DNA from: Parcubacteria group bacterium GW2011_GWA2_47_7 | Lineage (GTDB): Bacteria; Patescibacteriota; Minisyncoccia; Phycocordibacterales; UBA6899 | DNA length: 10,330 bases | Direction of reading: 5' to 3' | NCBI GenBank assembly: GCA_000999395.1 | Contig: LCOM01000026.1 | Coordinates: forward strand, 1 to 10,330 | Shown here: one piece after another, positions 1 to 5,910 of the stretch | Position numbering within the stretch: position 1 is the stretch's first letter | How the letters are laid out: each line of letters begins with the position of its first letter | Made by a program: the position numbers and the translations under genes | The notes under the pieces: generated by a model | Database searches by the model: none | Told to the model about the DNA's origin: nothing | Seen by the model: the letters and a program-made list of their open reading frames with translations, nothing else

Positions 1-2022
1 GTTTGCCACACTAAAATTGTAGGTTGTCGTATTGCCTACTGGAGCTGAGGTGAAAAGTGCAGATGAAGGGAAGACAGTCAGCTTAGGAACAGCTGCCAGA
101 ATTTTGAGCGTAATCGTTTTTGATACCTGTACCCCGATTGCATTATATGCAGTGAAAGTCCAGACATAAGTGTGGTCTATCATTGAACCCGCCCATGATG
201 TTGGGCCATAGTTATAAAACAGTGCACCGAGAGGTTGATTCGTCCAATCGGGAGAACCGTTGTCTGAACGACTCCAGGTGACATTTGTTGCACCAGATGT
301 GGTCATAGATAGGGTAAACGGAGTACCGGAGGGAATGGGGCTTGGTGGTGTATTTACGGTCATGGTTGGGTCGGCCGGATTAGATACCGTTATCGTCATG
401 GTCGAATTCGTCACCTGACCAGAGTTGTCGGTCACTGCAAGATTGAAGATGTATGTACCGACAATAAGTCCACTGAACGTCGGGGAAAGAGTAGTTCCTC
501 CGGTAATGGTGGGGACATTCGGTCCTGAGACCTTCGACCAAATAGTGCTCACTACCGAACCATCCGGGTCGCTTGCGGATGCGCCGGAGATCGTGACGGA
601 GTTTGTCGGGAGGGTCATTGCTTTGTTACTTCCAGCGGAGGCTACGGGTGGCACGTTGGAAACACAGGAACTTGCGACCACTGCTTCTGTCGATTCTGAC
701 CAGCCAGAAGGACCTCTCCCCTGCACCGCGCGGACACGATATGAATGAAATGAATCAGCGACAAGTCCGGAATCAGAAAATGCGGTGACATTTCCAACAT
801 TAAAGACTGTTCCTCCGTCGCGTTGGATATCGTAGCTTGTCGCACCGGCTGATGGAGTCCACGAAAGATCAATCGTCCCAGAACCACACAATGCGTTTGT
901 CGTTGCGGTAAGAACTGGAGTCCTACTCACTGTAAAATTTTGGATTGGGCTTGTTGTGATATTTCCGGCACCATCCGTTGCAACGGCATAATATGGATGC
1001 GTCGTACCCCCAAGGTACGGGCCGACCGCAACACTACATGCTGACGGAGTATTCTTGTATGCAAAATCCTGATTACAGACAAGTATCGCATCAACATAAA
1101 CTTTTATATTTGTAATTCCTGCGAGTGCATCACTCGCACTTCCGGTGACGGTGACTTGTTCCGTTGGATATGGATTTGTTGGAACATGCCCCGTTGTAGC
1201 ATCAATAGTAGGAGGTGCCGTATCAAGGATGAATGATCCATTGCTCGTAGCAAGACCAGTGCTCAACTCTTTGGTTTCAGTATATACACCCGGATTATGG
1301 GACCCGTTCAGATGCTGATAGAACATCCAATGATACCAACCATCAGCAAGGGTCTGGGCTGGGATGGTCTTGATTCCCACGCCTCCAGAAAGTGTGATCG
1401 TTGGTGTCAATACATTTACACCAGTAAGGTGGTTCACCACAAAGAATTCTACGGTGGTCACCCCCGTTGCACCATATGTCGAAGGAAATGCACTGAGATT
1501 GTACTTATAGACCGGACTCACATTCGTATATATGTTCATTGGTGAGATCTGCTCATATTCCGGAGTCGTTGCAGAAGTAGGAGTAACCCACACGGTTACT
1601 CGAACATGATGACCTCGAGTAACAGCAGCGGGGTTCGATAGCACATTATACGTTTGAAAATCATAATACGCTGCCCCTCCATCAATGTTAATACCATATA
1701 CTTGTGTATCAGGATTAAAACAGAGAGGACCGATTATGGGCCCTGGTCCCGTCATTTGACCAGTAAGAGTATATGTTACCTTATTCGCCACCGCGAACCA
1801 GGCGGAATTCACCGCTACGGGACTATCGGTTTCTCTATCTTTGATCAAAAGTTCATATTTCATATTTCCTGCTCCGCAGCTCACATCAACTCCGAGATCA
1901 TCGGAGAGCATGGATTGCCAGCCGAATTCTCCAATCGGTGACGCGGCCTGAGCAGCTGAAGCGGGAATAAGCAAAATAAGTGCAATGAAAGCGAACGCGA
2001 ACGATATAACTTTAGTATTCAT
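1..2022 (-). CDS. Large secreted multi-domain surface protein (Ig-like, FN3, PKD-like), partial at left edge
   Basis: The frame is open without a stop from the ATG at 2022 to position 1 (674 codons), so the C-terminus lies outside the window. Residues 1-27 form a signal peptide (hydrophobic FAFAFIALILLIPASA, then AQA-A). About residues 28-285 are a beta-rich region of unknown type. Residues 287-363 resemble a bacterial Ig-like domain (GSASDALAGITNIKVYVD). Residues 366-455 resemble fibronectin type III (IDLSWTPSAGATSYDIQRDG). Residues 457-548 resemble a PKD/K319-like domain (PPVASAGSN, SASDPDGSV, LAVTDNSGQVT). Residues 552-645 look like another Ig/PKD-type unit, and the last 25 residues (VFPSSALFTSAPVGNTTTYN) look like the start of an ASPM/Hydin-like repeat. 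Such domain strings are known from adhesins and cell-surface proteins; an adhesion or display role is inferred. No catalytic motif was seen. The start has no Shine-Dalgarno and lies 13 nt after the upstream gene, suggesting one transcript. Confidence 0.85.
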   Translation of the reverse strand, partial: MNTKVISFAFAFIALILLIPASAAQAASPIGEFGWQSMLSDDLGVDVSCGAGNMKYELLIKDRETDSPVAVNSAWFAVANKVTYTLTGQMTGPGPIIGPLCFNPDTQVYGINIDGGAAYYDFQTYNVLSNPAAVTRGHHVRVTVWVTPTSATTPEYEQISPMNIYTNVSPVYKYNLSAFPSTYGATGVTTVEFFVVNHLTGVNVLTPTITLSGGVGIKTIPAQTLADGWYHWMFYQHLNGSHNPGVYTETKELSTGLATSNGSFILDTAPPTIDATTGHVPTNPYPTEQVTVTGSASDALAGITNIKVYVDAILVCNQDFAYKNTPSACSVAVGPYLGGTTHPYYAVATDGAGNITTSPIQNFTVSRTPVLTATTNALCGSGTIDLSWTPSAGATSYDIQRDGGTVFNVGNVTAFSDSGLVADSFHSYRVRAVQGRGPSGWSESTEAVVASSCVSNVPPVASAGSNKAMTLPTNSVTISGASASDPDGSVVSTIWSKVSGPNVPTITGGTTLSPTFSGLIVGTYIFNLAVTDNSGQVTNSTMTITVSNPADPTMTVNTPPSPIPSGTPFTLSMTTSGATNVTWSRSDNGSPDWTNQPLGALFYNYGPTSWAGSMIDHTYVWTFTAYNAIGVQVSKTITLKILAAVPKLTVFPSSALFTSAPVGNTTTYNFSVAN

Positions 2023-2035
2023 TTTTTTGAATTAT

Positions 2036-2560
2036 TCAATTAGCCTGCATAAAGAAACCCGACTTAAAATTCTTTGATACACTATCCTCGATCGTTTGAG
2101 ATACTGTTTCGGACACGACAATTGACTGCGCCAGAAAATCATAGGTTTCGGTGTTTGGGAGCTTGAGTGCAGTGATGGAGATTTTGGCAAATGGCTCAAG
2201 TGCAGCCATATCATATGCAACCCCATCTCGAGTAATCTTGGTGTCGGCACTAATTCCAACCGAATATACACCCTCTCCTTCGACAGACAAGCGAATGAAC
2301 GAATTCTTCTCACCGAGCATAACAATATTCCCATTCAATTCACGCTCCTTCATCGTCGGAGAATTTGTCTGATCGACGACGATCCCCGATTCTTGTGTTG
2401 CGACACCACCACGTTGGCGCTCGTCACGCACGTAGGAAATGAAAAACACAGCACAAAGCACGATAATGACAACGAGAAATCCCCACAAGAGTAAATTGCT
2501 TTTCGCTGACGACATCGGAGGCGTGTCTTGAGAAATTATTGATTCTTTTTCTTGGTCCAT
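2036..2560 (-). CDS. Single-pass membrane-anchored hypothetical protein, 174 aa
   Basis: The protein has a short cytoplasmic N-terminus, one strong transmembrane helix at about residues 22-44 (LLLWGFLVVIIVLCAVFF), a charged polar linker (45-72), and a small beta-rich domain at about 75-150 with the pattern GNIVMLGEKNSFIRLSV followed by TKITRDGVAYDMAAL. That pattern resembles the small beta domains found in envelope proteins of the DUF5666 type, but the match is from memory and not certain. The predicted topology puts the domain outside the membrane. It ends 13 nt before the large surface-protein gene, so the two are probably co-transcribed and may work together, for example in export or anchoring; this is inference from position only. 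The stop is TGA. The region before the ATG is extremely AT-rich and has no Shine-Dalgarno. Confidence 0.8.
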   Translation of the reverse strand: MDQEKESIISQDTPPMSSAKSNLLLWGFLVVIIVLCAVFFISYVRDERQRGGVATQESGIVVDQTNSPTMKERELNGNIVMLGEKNSFIRLSVEGEGVYSVGISADTKITRDGVAYDMAALEPFAKISITALKLPNTETYDFLAQSIVVSETVSQTIEDSVSKNFKSGFFMQAN

Positions 2561-2609
2561 GTTTTATAAATAAATATTAATATTTGTTTCTTATGTTGAA
2601 TGCTATCAG

Positions 2610-2641
2610 ATAGTATTATTAATTTTGTTTACTAATACTAT
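2610..2641. repeat. Inverted repeat, 9-bp arms
   Basis: The arms atagtatta (2610-2618) and taatactat (2633-2641) are perfect reverse complements separated by 14 nt. The dyad sits 50-80 bp upstream of the 174-aa gene's start and abuts the promoter-like TTGATA at 2641, so it could be an operator. AT-rich dyads also arise by chance. Confidence 0.4.
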
Positions 2642-2667
2642 TGATACCAATCTATACATTATATACT
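2641..2667 (+). promoter_or_regulatory. Possible plus-strand promoter, TTGATA-N15-TATACT
   Basis: The hexamers TTGATA (2641-2646) and TATACT (2662-2667) are good matches to sigma-70 elements, but the 15-nt spacer is shorter than the usual 16-18. The predicted start (about 2674) would lie 15 nt before the ATG of the doubtful small ORF. Confidence 0.25.
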
Positions 2668-2688
2668 CCGTCCGCTCAATTGTGAAAC

Positions 2689-2826
2689 ATGAAACCGACC
2701 ACAATAGACATATTTCTCTTTAATATAGACGCTCCTGTCATGCCCGCACCCGTGATTCAAGAGATACCCACCCATGGTGCTCAGCTTACACTATGGAGGG
2801 TGAAACAACACATAAATAGCATGTGA
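2689..2826 (+). CDS. Doubtful small ORF, 45 aa
   Basis: The ORF reads MKPTTIDIFLFNIDAPVM at its start and ends VKQHINSM. It has no signal peptide, no transmembrane segment and no motif I recognise. Support is only positional: a promoter-like pair lies just upstream, and a hairpin with seven T overlaps the stop codon, so promoter, ORF and terminator are in the right order. There is no Shine-Dalgarno. It could equally be chance, or the transcript could be a small RNA. Confidence 0.18.
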   Translation: MKPTTIDIFLFNIDAPVMPAPVIQEIPTHGAQLTLWRVKQHINSM

Positions 2827-2850
2827 CCACATGATGCTGGCCATTTTTTT
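2818..2850 (+). terminator. Possible hairpin with T7 tract
   Basis: The arms catgtg (2820-2825) and cacatg (2828-2833) are perfect reverse complements, and outer agc/gct can extend the stem across a 3-nt bulge. Seven T follow at 2844-2850, about 5 nt after the stem, which is further than in an ideal intrinsic terminator. The 2-nt loop is tight, so the pairing would have to open somewhat. Confidence 0.3.
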
Positions 2851-2941
2851 GATAGCATTAAATAAGTGGGATCAGGTACCTTTTTGTCTGGAAGGGGGAA
2901 AATTCCAAATATTCACCATGTGAAATGCTTGTCATATTAGA

Positions 2942-3520
2942 TTAGCGTTCACAAACCCCCGGAGCCCACAGGCCTCTTTCGCTCATGCGGGCTTCTTTTT
3001 GTGCCTCCTGAAATTCTGCTTGATATTTGTAAGGTGCCCGATAGGTGTACTCGAATGCATATCCTTGCTTCACGAGTTCAAAATTCACGAACGTGCCATC
3101 TGGAGTAAAGAGATATGCAAGTCTCCGCTGGTACTTATCATACCTTCCTTGCGAAACATCATCCTCAAGCCGCACGAGTCCACCCGCGAGAAGTTCAGCC
3201 GTCTTTTTTGATGATTCTTTTCCAAAGCACTCAACCGGCGTCCTCGGGTCAACTGTCTCCGGTGTATTGATACCGATGAGGCGCACACGAATAATCCCCC
3301 CTTTCTCGACAACATCAACCGTATCGCCATCAATGACGCGTGATACCGAAAGATAGAGTGACGGCTCGGCTAGCGGGATCACCGTTGTGAGCGACCCTCG
3401 CGCATCCATCACCACTCGCGCACTCAAGTATGCACGCGCTTGCGTAAAACTCATCAACAAGAACGCTCCGAGTATCAAAATGATTACACCAATCACGACC
3501 AATGGAAAAAGGCGTTTCAT
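2942..3520 (-). CDS. Membrane-tethered thermonuclease (SNase/TNase family), 192 aa
   Basis: This is a staphylococcal-nuclease-fold enzyme, expected to hydrolyse DNA and RNA with calcium. A transmembrane/signal-anchor helix spans about residues 5-25, so the enzyme should face outside. Visible family motifs are RVIDGDTVDV (61-70), RLIGINTPE (80-88), YDKYQRRLAYLF (127-138), FVNFELVKQGYAF (144-156) and the final ARMSERGLW (177-185). By alignment the catalytic trio of S. aureus nuclease (Arg35, Glu43, Arg87) corresponds to Arg80, Glu88 and Arg132, all present; the metal-binding Asp40 position is Asn85, a common variant in the family. A nuclease of this type could provide nucleotides to an organism that salvages them, which is inference. 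A TAGAAT hexamer lies 7 nt before the ATG, predicting a nearly leaderless mRNA. Confidence 0.93.
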   Translation of the reverse strand: MKRLFPLVVIGVIILILGAFLLMSFTQARAYLSARVVMDARGSLTTVIPLAEPSLYLSVSRVIDGDTVDVVEKGGIIRVRLIGINTPETVDPRTPVECFGKESSKKTAELLAGGLVRLEDDVSQGRYDKYQRRLAYLFTPDGTFVNFELVKQGYAFEYTYRAPYKYQAEFQEAQKEARMSERGLWAPGVCER

Positions 3521-3527
3521 GCTCTCG

Positions 3528-3533
3528 ATTCTA
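3528..3533 (-). promoter_or_regulatory. Possible -10 (TAGAAT) for the nuclease gene
   Basis: On the minus strand TAGAAT ends 7 nt before the ATG at 3520, so initiation at the usual distance would give a 5' leader of about 0-1 nt. No good -35 hexamer is seen at 16-18 nt. Confidence 0.35.
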
Positions 3534-3571
3534 TCTCATGTACTCTGATTATGCACATCAACTTTTGCAAC

Positions 3572-3596
3572 AAAAAAAACACACCGTAGTGTGTTT
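3572..3596 (-). terminator. Intrinsic terminator of the metallopeptidase gene
   Basis: The plus-strand sequence aaacacac (3577-3584), loop cgta, gtgtgttt (3589-3596) is a perfect 8-bp stem. On the minus strand it is followed by a run of eight T (3579-3572). The stem begins within the TAA stop of the gene ending at 3595. Confidence 0.85.
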
Positions 3597-4176
3597 ATTT
3601 CAGAAGAAAAATACGTCGACGCACCGAGCGAACGAGTTTGATTGTTTGCGCATCATTACCATTTCTCTCTTTGATGTAACGAATGGTCCATTCAAGGGCA
3701 CGTGCCATTGTACCCCTTCCAGACCATGCATCAGTTTGCTGATCCACATCATGTTCGCATGCTTCGTATGAAGAGAGACCATCGCTGTCGTCACAGTGCA
3801 CGACATGATTGGCGGAAAAGTGAGCGACTTCATGTGCAACAATAGCGCGCAACTCGCCCCCTATGTTGATGCGAAAATCGGCGTTGAAGGCTACAAAAAA
3901 ATACTTATCAATTCCATCCAAAAGAATATTCGATTGTGCGGTGCCTGTGGTATCAGGAGCGCCGATGCATACAATGGGTGTTGCACGAATATTGGCCTTG
4001 GCAAGAAATTCGCTCGACCACCGCAAAACATTTTCATCTTGCGATGAATGCCATCGGTTCCCTTGGAAAAACTTGCCGCACCACATTTCCGCACGACCAC
4101 GATCCATGGGCGCCGCCCCCACGTACGCACTAAAACATAACAAGGAAATATGGACGAGACGAACAAGTATATTCAC
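3595..4176 (-). CDS. Exported HExxH zinc metallopeptidase (M48-like), 193 aa
   Basis: I place the start at the GTG at 4176, because GAGGAG lies 6 nt upstream; the upstream ATG at 4257 would add 27 residues with no export signal at the N-terminus. From the GTG the protein begins with a signal peptide (ILVRLVHISLLCFSAYVGA, cleavage near residues 21-22). The zinc-protease motif AIVAHEVAHFSANH has ligand histidines 115 and 119 and catalytic Glu116. Downstream, CEHDVDQQTDAW (about 140-151) sits where M48 peptidases carry ExxxD; here it reads D145-x3-D149, or E141 may serve instead. Four cysteines (33, 70, 128, 140) in the exported part could form disulphides. At 193 aa it is close to a bare catalytic domain. 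The substrate is unknown. A terminator follows directly. Confidence 0.78.
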   Translation of the reverse strand: MNILVRLVHISLLCFSAYVGAAPMDRGRAEMWCGKFFQGNRWHSSQDENVLRWSSEFLAKANIRATPIVCIGAPDTTGTAQSNILLDGIDKYFFVAFNADFRINIGGELRAIVAHEVAHFSANHVVHCDDSDGLSSYEACEHDVDQQTDAWSGRGTMARALEWTIRYIKERNGNDAQTIKLVRSVRRRIFLLK

Positions 4177-4182
4177 GACCTT

Positions 4183-4188
4183 CTCCTC
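4183..4188 (-). promoter_or_regulatory. Shine-Dalgarno (GAGGAG) setting the GTG start at 4176
   Basis: On the minus strand GAGGAG is followed by AAGGTC and then GTG. It is the clearest Shine-Dalgarno in the window and makes the GTG, which begins a good signal peptide, the preferred start over the upstream ATG. Confidence 0.75.
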
Positions 4189-4266
4189 AAATTTTATCTT
4201 TATCCAGCCTCTCACATTTGGACTATGTGTCAAATGAGCTCCACAATTACTGAGCATTCGACCTTG

Positions 4267-4295
4267 TTGAGCTAAATGTAAAAATCACGTACACT
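4267..4295 (+). promoter_or_regulatory. Promoter of the DedA gene, TTGAGC-N17-TACACT
   Basis: The -35-like TTGAGC (4267-4272) and -10-like TACACT (4290-4295) are separated by the optimal 17 nt. The -10 ends exactly 6 nt before the GTG at 4302, so transcription should start at or next to the start codon. No Shine-Dalgarno exists, which agrees with a leaderless mRNA. Confidence 0.65.
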
Positions 4296-4301
4296 CCTTT
4301 G

Positions 4302-4889
4302 GTGGAACAACTCCAAAACATCATCATCGGACTCGGGTATGCGGGAGTGGGCGGAGCAATATTTGCCGAATCAGGGCTTTTTTTTGGCGCATTCCTTCCC
4401 GGAGACTCTCTTCTTTTTACGGTTGGACTTCTTGCTTCTCAGGGAGATTTTAATATTGCCATCCTGTGGTCAATTGTGGTCGTCATGGCGGTGCTCGGAG
4501 ACAACGTCGGATACATGTTCGGAAAAATGGTCGGACCAAAAATTTTCACCAAAGAAGACTCACTGCTTTTCCGAAAGTCGCATGTCATAAAAGCTGACGC
4601 GTTTTATCAAAAACACGGCAAAAAGGCTATCGTGTTGGCGCGATTCGTGCCAATCATTCGCACCTTTGCACCCATCATTGCCGGTGTTGCGCGAATGGAA
4701 TATCACACATTTTTTTTGTTCAACGTTATTGGGGGGGTAACGTGGGGCACACTTTTGCTTTCTGCAGGGTATTCAGTTGGTCACTATATTCCGGGCGCAG
4801 ACAAATATCTCGAATGGATTATCATCGCCATCATCGTTCTCTCCATACTTCCCATTGCGATAGAGTACTATCACAGAAGAAAAGATTAG
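4302..4889 (+). CDS. DedA family membrane protein (probable undecaprenyl-phosphate or lipid flippase), 195 aa
   Basis: The protein is a polytopic inner-membrane DedA/VTT-domain protein. Numbering from the alternative TTG at 4299, the family residues are Glu24 (FAESG), Asp36 (FLPGDSLLF), Arg115 (LARFVPIIR) and Arg121. Their spacing (12, 79 and 6) is identical to that of the essential residues Glu39, Asp51, Arg130 and Arg136 of E. coli YqjA. GDNVGYMFGKMVG and FAPIIAGVARM are further DedA signatures, and a hydrophobic helix closes the C-terminus (about 172-190). Members of this family were shown to recycle the C55-P lipid carrier or move phospholipids across the membrane; the exact substrate here is not visible. 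I prefer the GTG at 4302 because it lies at the expected transcription start. The gene is convergent with the pilin gene, 13 nt apart. Confidence 0.92.
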   Translation: MEQLQNIIIGLGYAGVGGAIFAESGLFFGAFLPGDSLLFTVGLLASQGDFNIAILWSIVVVMAVLGDNVGYMFGKMVGPKIFTKEDSLLFRKSHVIKADAFYQKHGKKAIVLARFVPIIRTFAPIIAGVARMEYHTFFLFNVIGGVTWGTLLLSAGYSVGHYIPGADKYLEWIIIAIIVLSILPIAIEYYHRRKD

Positions 4890-4908
4890 GTAATGATAAA
4901 TTTTACCT
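4888..4908. repeat. Small inverted repeat across the convergent stop codons
   Basis: aggtaa (4888-4893) and ttacct (4903-4908) are reverse complements with a 9-nt loop, and the repeat overlaps both the DedA and the pilin stop codons. There is no T tract, so it is at most a weak hairpin between convergent transcripts. Confidence 0.25.
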
Positions 4909-5433
4909 CACTCTAGAGAAGCAAAGGTCGGTTGCCGCACCGGTCGTAGTACAATCCGACGTCGCGCCATCGAAAGTTCCAAAAGTCACGTTTGTGTCGG
5001 AAGTAAGCACGACATTGTCGTCACGCTCCAACACGATAGCAAGAATGTAGCCGGCGCACGGCTCATCTAGGGTCACCGCGCACTCGGTCACCGGAGCGCC
5101 AAATTCCTTGCTTCCAATATATACGTAGCTGCCGGGATTAACATCTATCGGAACTCTCGGTAGCACACCATCTGAAACAAGCACCTGCAGTGCAGCGTCA
5201 GGCGGAGTGAAGGTATCGGGTGTTGTGGGTGGATAGGTATTTCGTGTAATGAAGTAGATTTCAAGCGCCTTTGTGATGCTATCCATTTGTGCGATACGTT
5301 TTGCATCTCGAGCCTTTTGGCGAGCAGTATTCAAGCTGGCCAAAACGACGGAACTCAATATTCCGATAATGGCGATGACAACAAGAAGCTCTATCAACGT
5401 AAATCCTTTTTTATGAGATATATTGAATTTCAT
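4903..5433 (-). CDS. Type IV pilin-like protein (class III prepilin signal), 176 aa
   Basis: The N-terminus has a textbook prepilin peptidase site: a short basic leader ending in HKKG (residue 10), then FTLIELLVVIAIIGILSSVV with Glu at mature position 5. The hydrophobic helix is followed by the alpha-helical ARQKARDAKRIAQMDSI region typical of pseudopilins and CPR pilins. The globular part contains proline-rich turns (NTYPPTTPDT, about 65-74) and two cysteine pairs (118/126 and 161/171). These may close disulphide loops like the pilin D-region. It should be processed by PilD and assembled into a pilus or pseudopilus used for adhesion, DNA uptake or secretion. No assembly genes lie in the window, so it is an orphan pilin locus. 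An extended -10 lies upstream and the leader is short. Confidence 0.92.
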   Translation of the reverse strand: MKFNISHKKGFTLIELLVVIAIIGILSSVVLASLNTARQKARDAKRIAQMDSITKALEIYFITRNTYPPTTPDTFTPPDAALQVLVSDGVLPRVPIDVNPGSYVYIGSKEFGAPVTECAVTLDEPCAGYILAIVLERDDNVVLTSDTNVTFGTFDGATSDCTTTGAATDLCFSRVR

Positions 5434-5445
5434 AACTATATGTAT

Positions 5446-5454
5446 ATTGTAGCA
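5446..5454 (-). promoter_or_regulatory. Extended -10 promoter of the pilin gene (TGC-TACAAT)
   Basis: The minus strand carries TG-C-TACAAT, an extended -10 element, ending 12 nt before the ATG. That predicts a 5' leader of about 6 nt without a Shine-Dalgarno. The -35 position (AAGCAA) is poor, as is usual when the extended TG is present. Confidence 0.55.
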
Positions 5455-5512
5455 AAATCCACGAATTCTTGCTTAGTTGTTTACAGTACAAAGTGAGTAA
5501 AGATTGGATAAC

Positions 5513-5542
5513 AAAAAATCGCCTCGTGAGAGGCGGTTTTTT
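5513..5542 (-). terminator. Intrinsic terminator of the cold-shock gene, bidirectional shape
   Basis: cgcctc (5520-5525), loop gtga and gaggcg (5530-5535) form a GC-rich stem flanked by six A on the left and six T on the right. It follows the minus-strand cold-shock gene by about 15 nt and has the symmetry to terminate in both directions. Confidence 0.9.
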
Positions 5543-5557
5543 GTTTTGATTGCGGTC

Positions 5558-5755
5558 TTATGCGAGCTGCACGTTGACTGCGTTCTTTCCTTTCGGAGAA
5601 TCCTCAACTTCAAAAGTGACTTCCTGTCCCTCGCGAAGTGCATCGAACTCTACGCCAACGAGTCCATTGCGGTGAAAGAACAAGTCCTTCTCCATGCCCT
5701 CTGCGGTGATAAATCCGAAACCATTCTCCTTCTTTGTCTTTACAATACCCTTCAT
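5558..5755 (-). CDS. csp: Cold-shock protein, CspA family, 65 aa
   Basis: The whole protein is one cold-shock (OB-fold) domain of standard length. RNP1 is visible as ENGFGFITAE (10-19) and RNP2 as KDLFFHRNGL (23-32); it starts MKGIVK and ends with the usual KGKNAVNVQLA. These proteins bind single-stranded nucleic acid and act as RNA chaperones in the cytoplasm. The leader is AT-rich without a Shine-Dalgarno. On the mRNA, ATAAC (5769-5765) can pair with GTTAT (5758-5754) around the start codon across a 6-nt loop; this stem is weak. A GC-rich terminator follows. The gene is single and divergent from the 283-aa membrane protein. Confidence 0.96.
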   Translation of the reverse strand: MKGIVKTKKENGFGFITAEGMEKDLFFHRNGLVGVEFDALREGQEVTFEVEDSPKGKNAVNVQLA

Positions 5756-5875
5756 AACGTTTATGTTATTGACCGACTAAATAATATACAAAATAAGCTC
5801 TAGAAAATCGACTTCTTCCAAACAAAAATTTTGTGGCCTAAGCGTAGCAAATACCCTAGAGATGTCAAGGGGGTG

Positions 5876-5904
5876 CGGACAACCCTGCAGAATGCGGATA
5901 TACT
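5876..5904 (+). promoter_or_regulatory. Promoter of the 283-aa membrane protein gene, CGGACA-N17-TATACT
   Basis: TATACT (5899-5904) is a strong -10 match; CGGACA (5876-5881) keeps four of six -35 consensus bases at the optimal 17-nt spacing. The -10 ends exactly 6 nt before the ATG at 5911, predicting a leaderless mRNA. A GAGG lies between the two, but only 2 nt from the ATG, too close for normal Shine-Dalgarno use. Confidence 0.6.
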
Positions 5905-5910
5905 GAGGAA

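Larger units (their letters stand above)
2561..2941. other. Intergenic gap of about 380 bp, AT-rich, with inverted repeats
   Basis: No protein gene of normal size is supported here on either strand. The part next to the 174-aa gene (2561-2670) is very AT-rich and must hold that gene's minus-strand promoter, though no clear -35/-10 pair stands out. It contains a 9-bp inverted repeat (2610-2641) and a nearly palindromic ctatcagatag (2603-2613). The right half has a plus-strand promoter-like pair (2641-2667), a doubtful 45-codon ORF (2689-2826) and a hairpin followed by seven T (2818-2850). No terminator was recognised for the nuclease gene ending at 2942. Confidence 0.6.

Noticed and set aside
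425..1941. Several plus-strand open frames opposite the large surface protein
   Set aside because: They are short, have no motif, and lie antisense to a continuous 674-codon minus-strand frame with clear signal peptide and domains.
4228..4233. Perfect TTGACA on the minus strand upstream of the metallopeptidase
   Set aside because: No -10-like hexamer lies 16-18 nt downstream; the nearest AT-rich candidates are more than 20 nt away.
4177..4257. Longer N-terminus of the metallopeptidase from the ATG at 4257
   Set aside because: It would bury the signal peptide behind 27 residues, and the GAGGAG sits exactly before the GTG at 4176.
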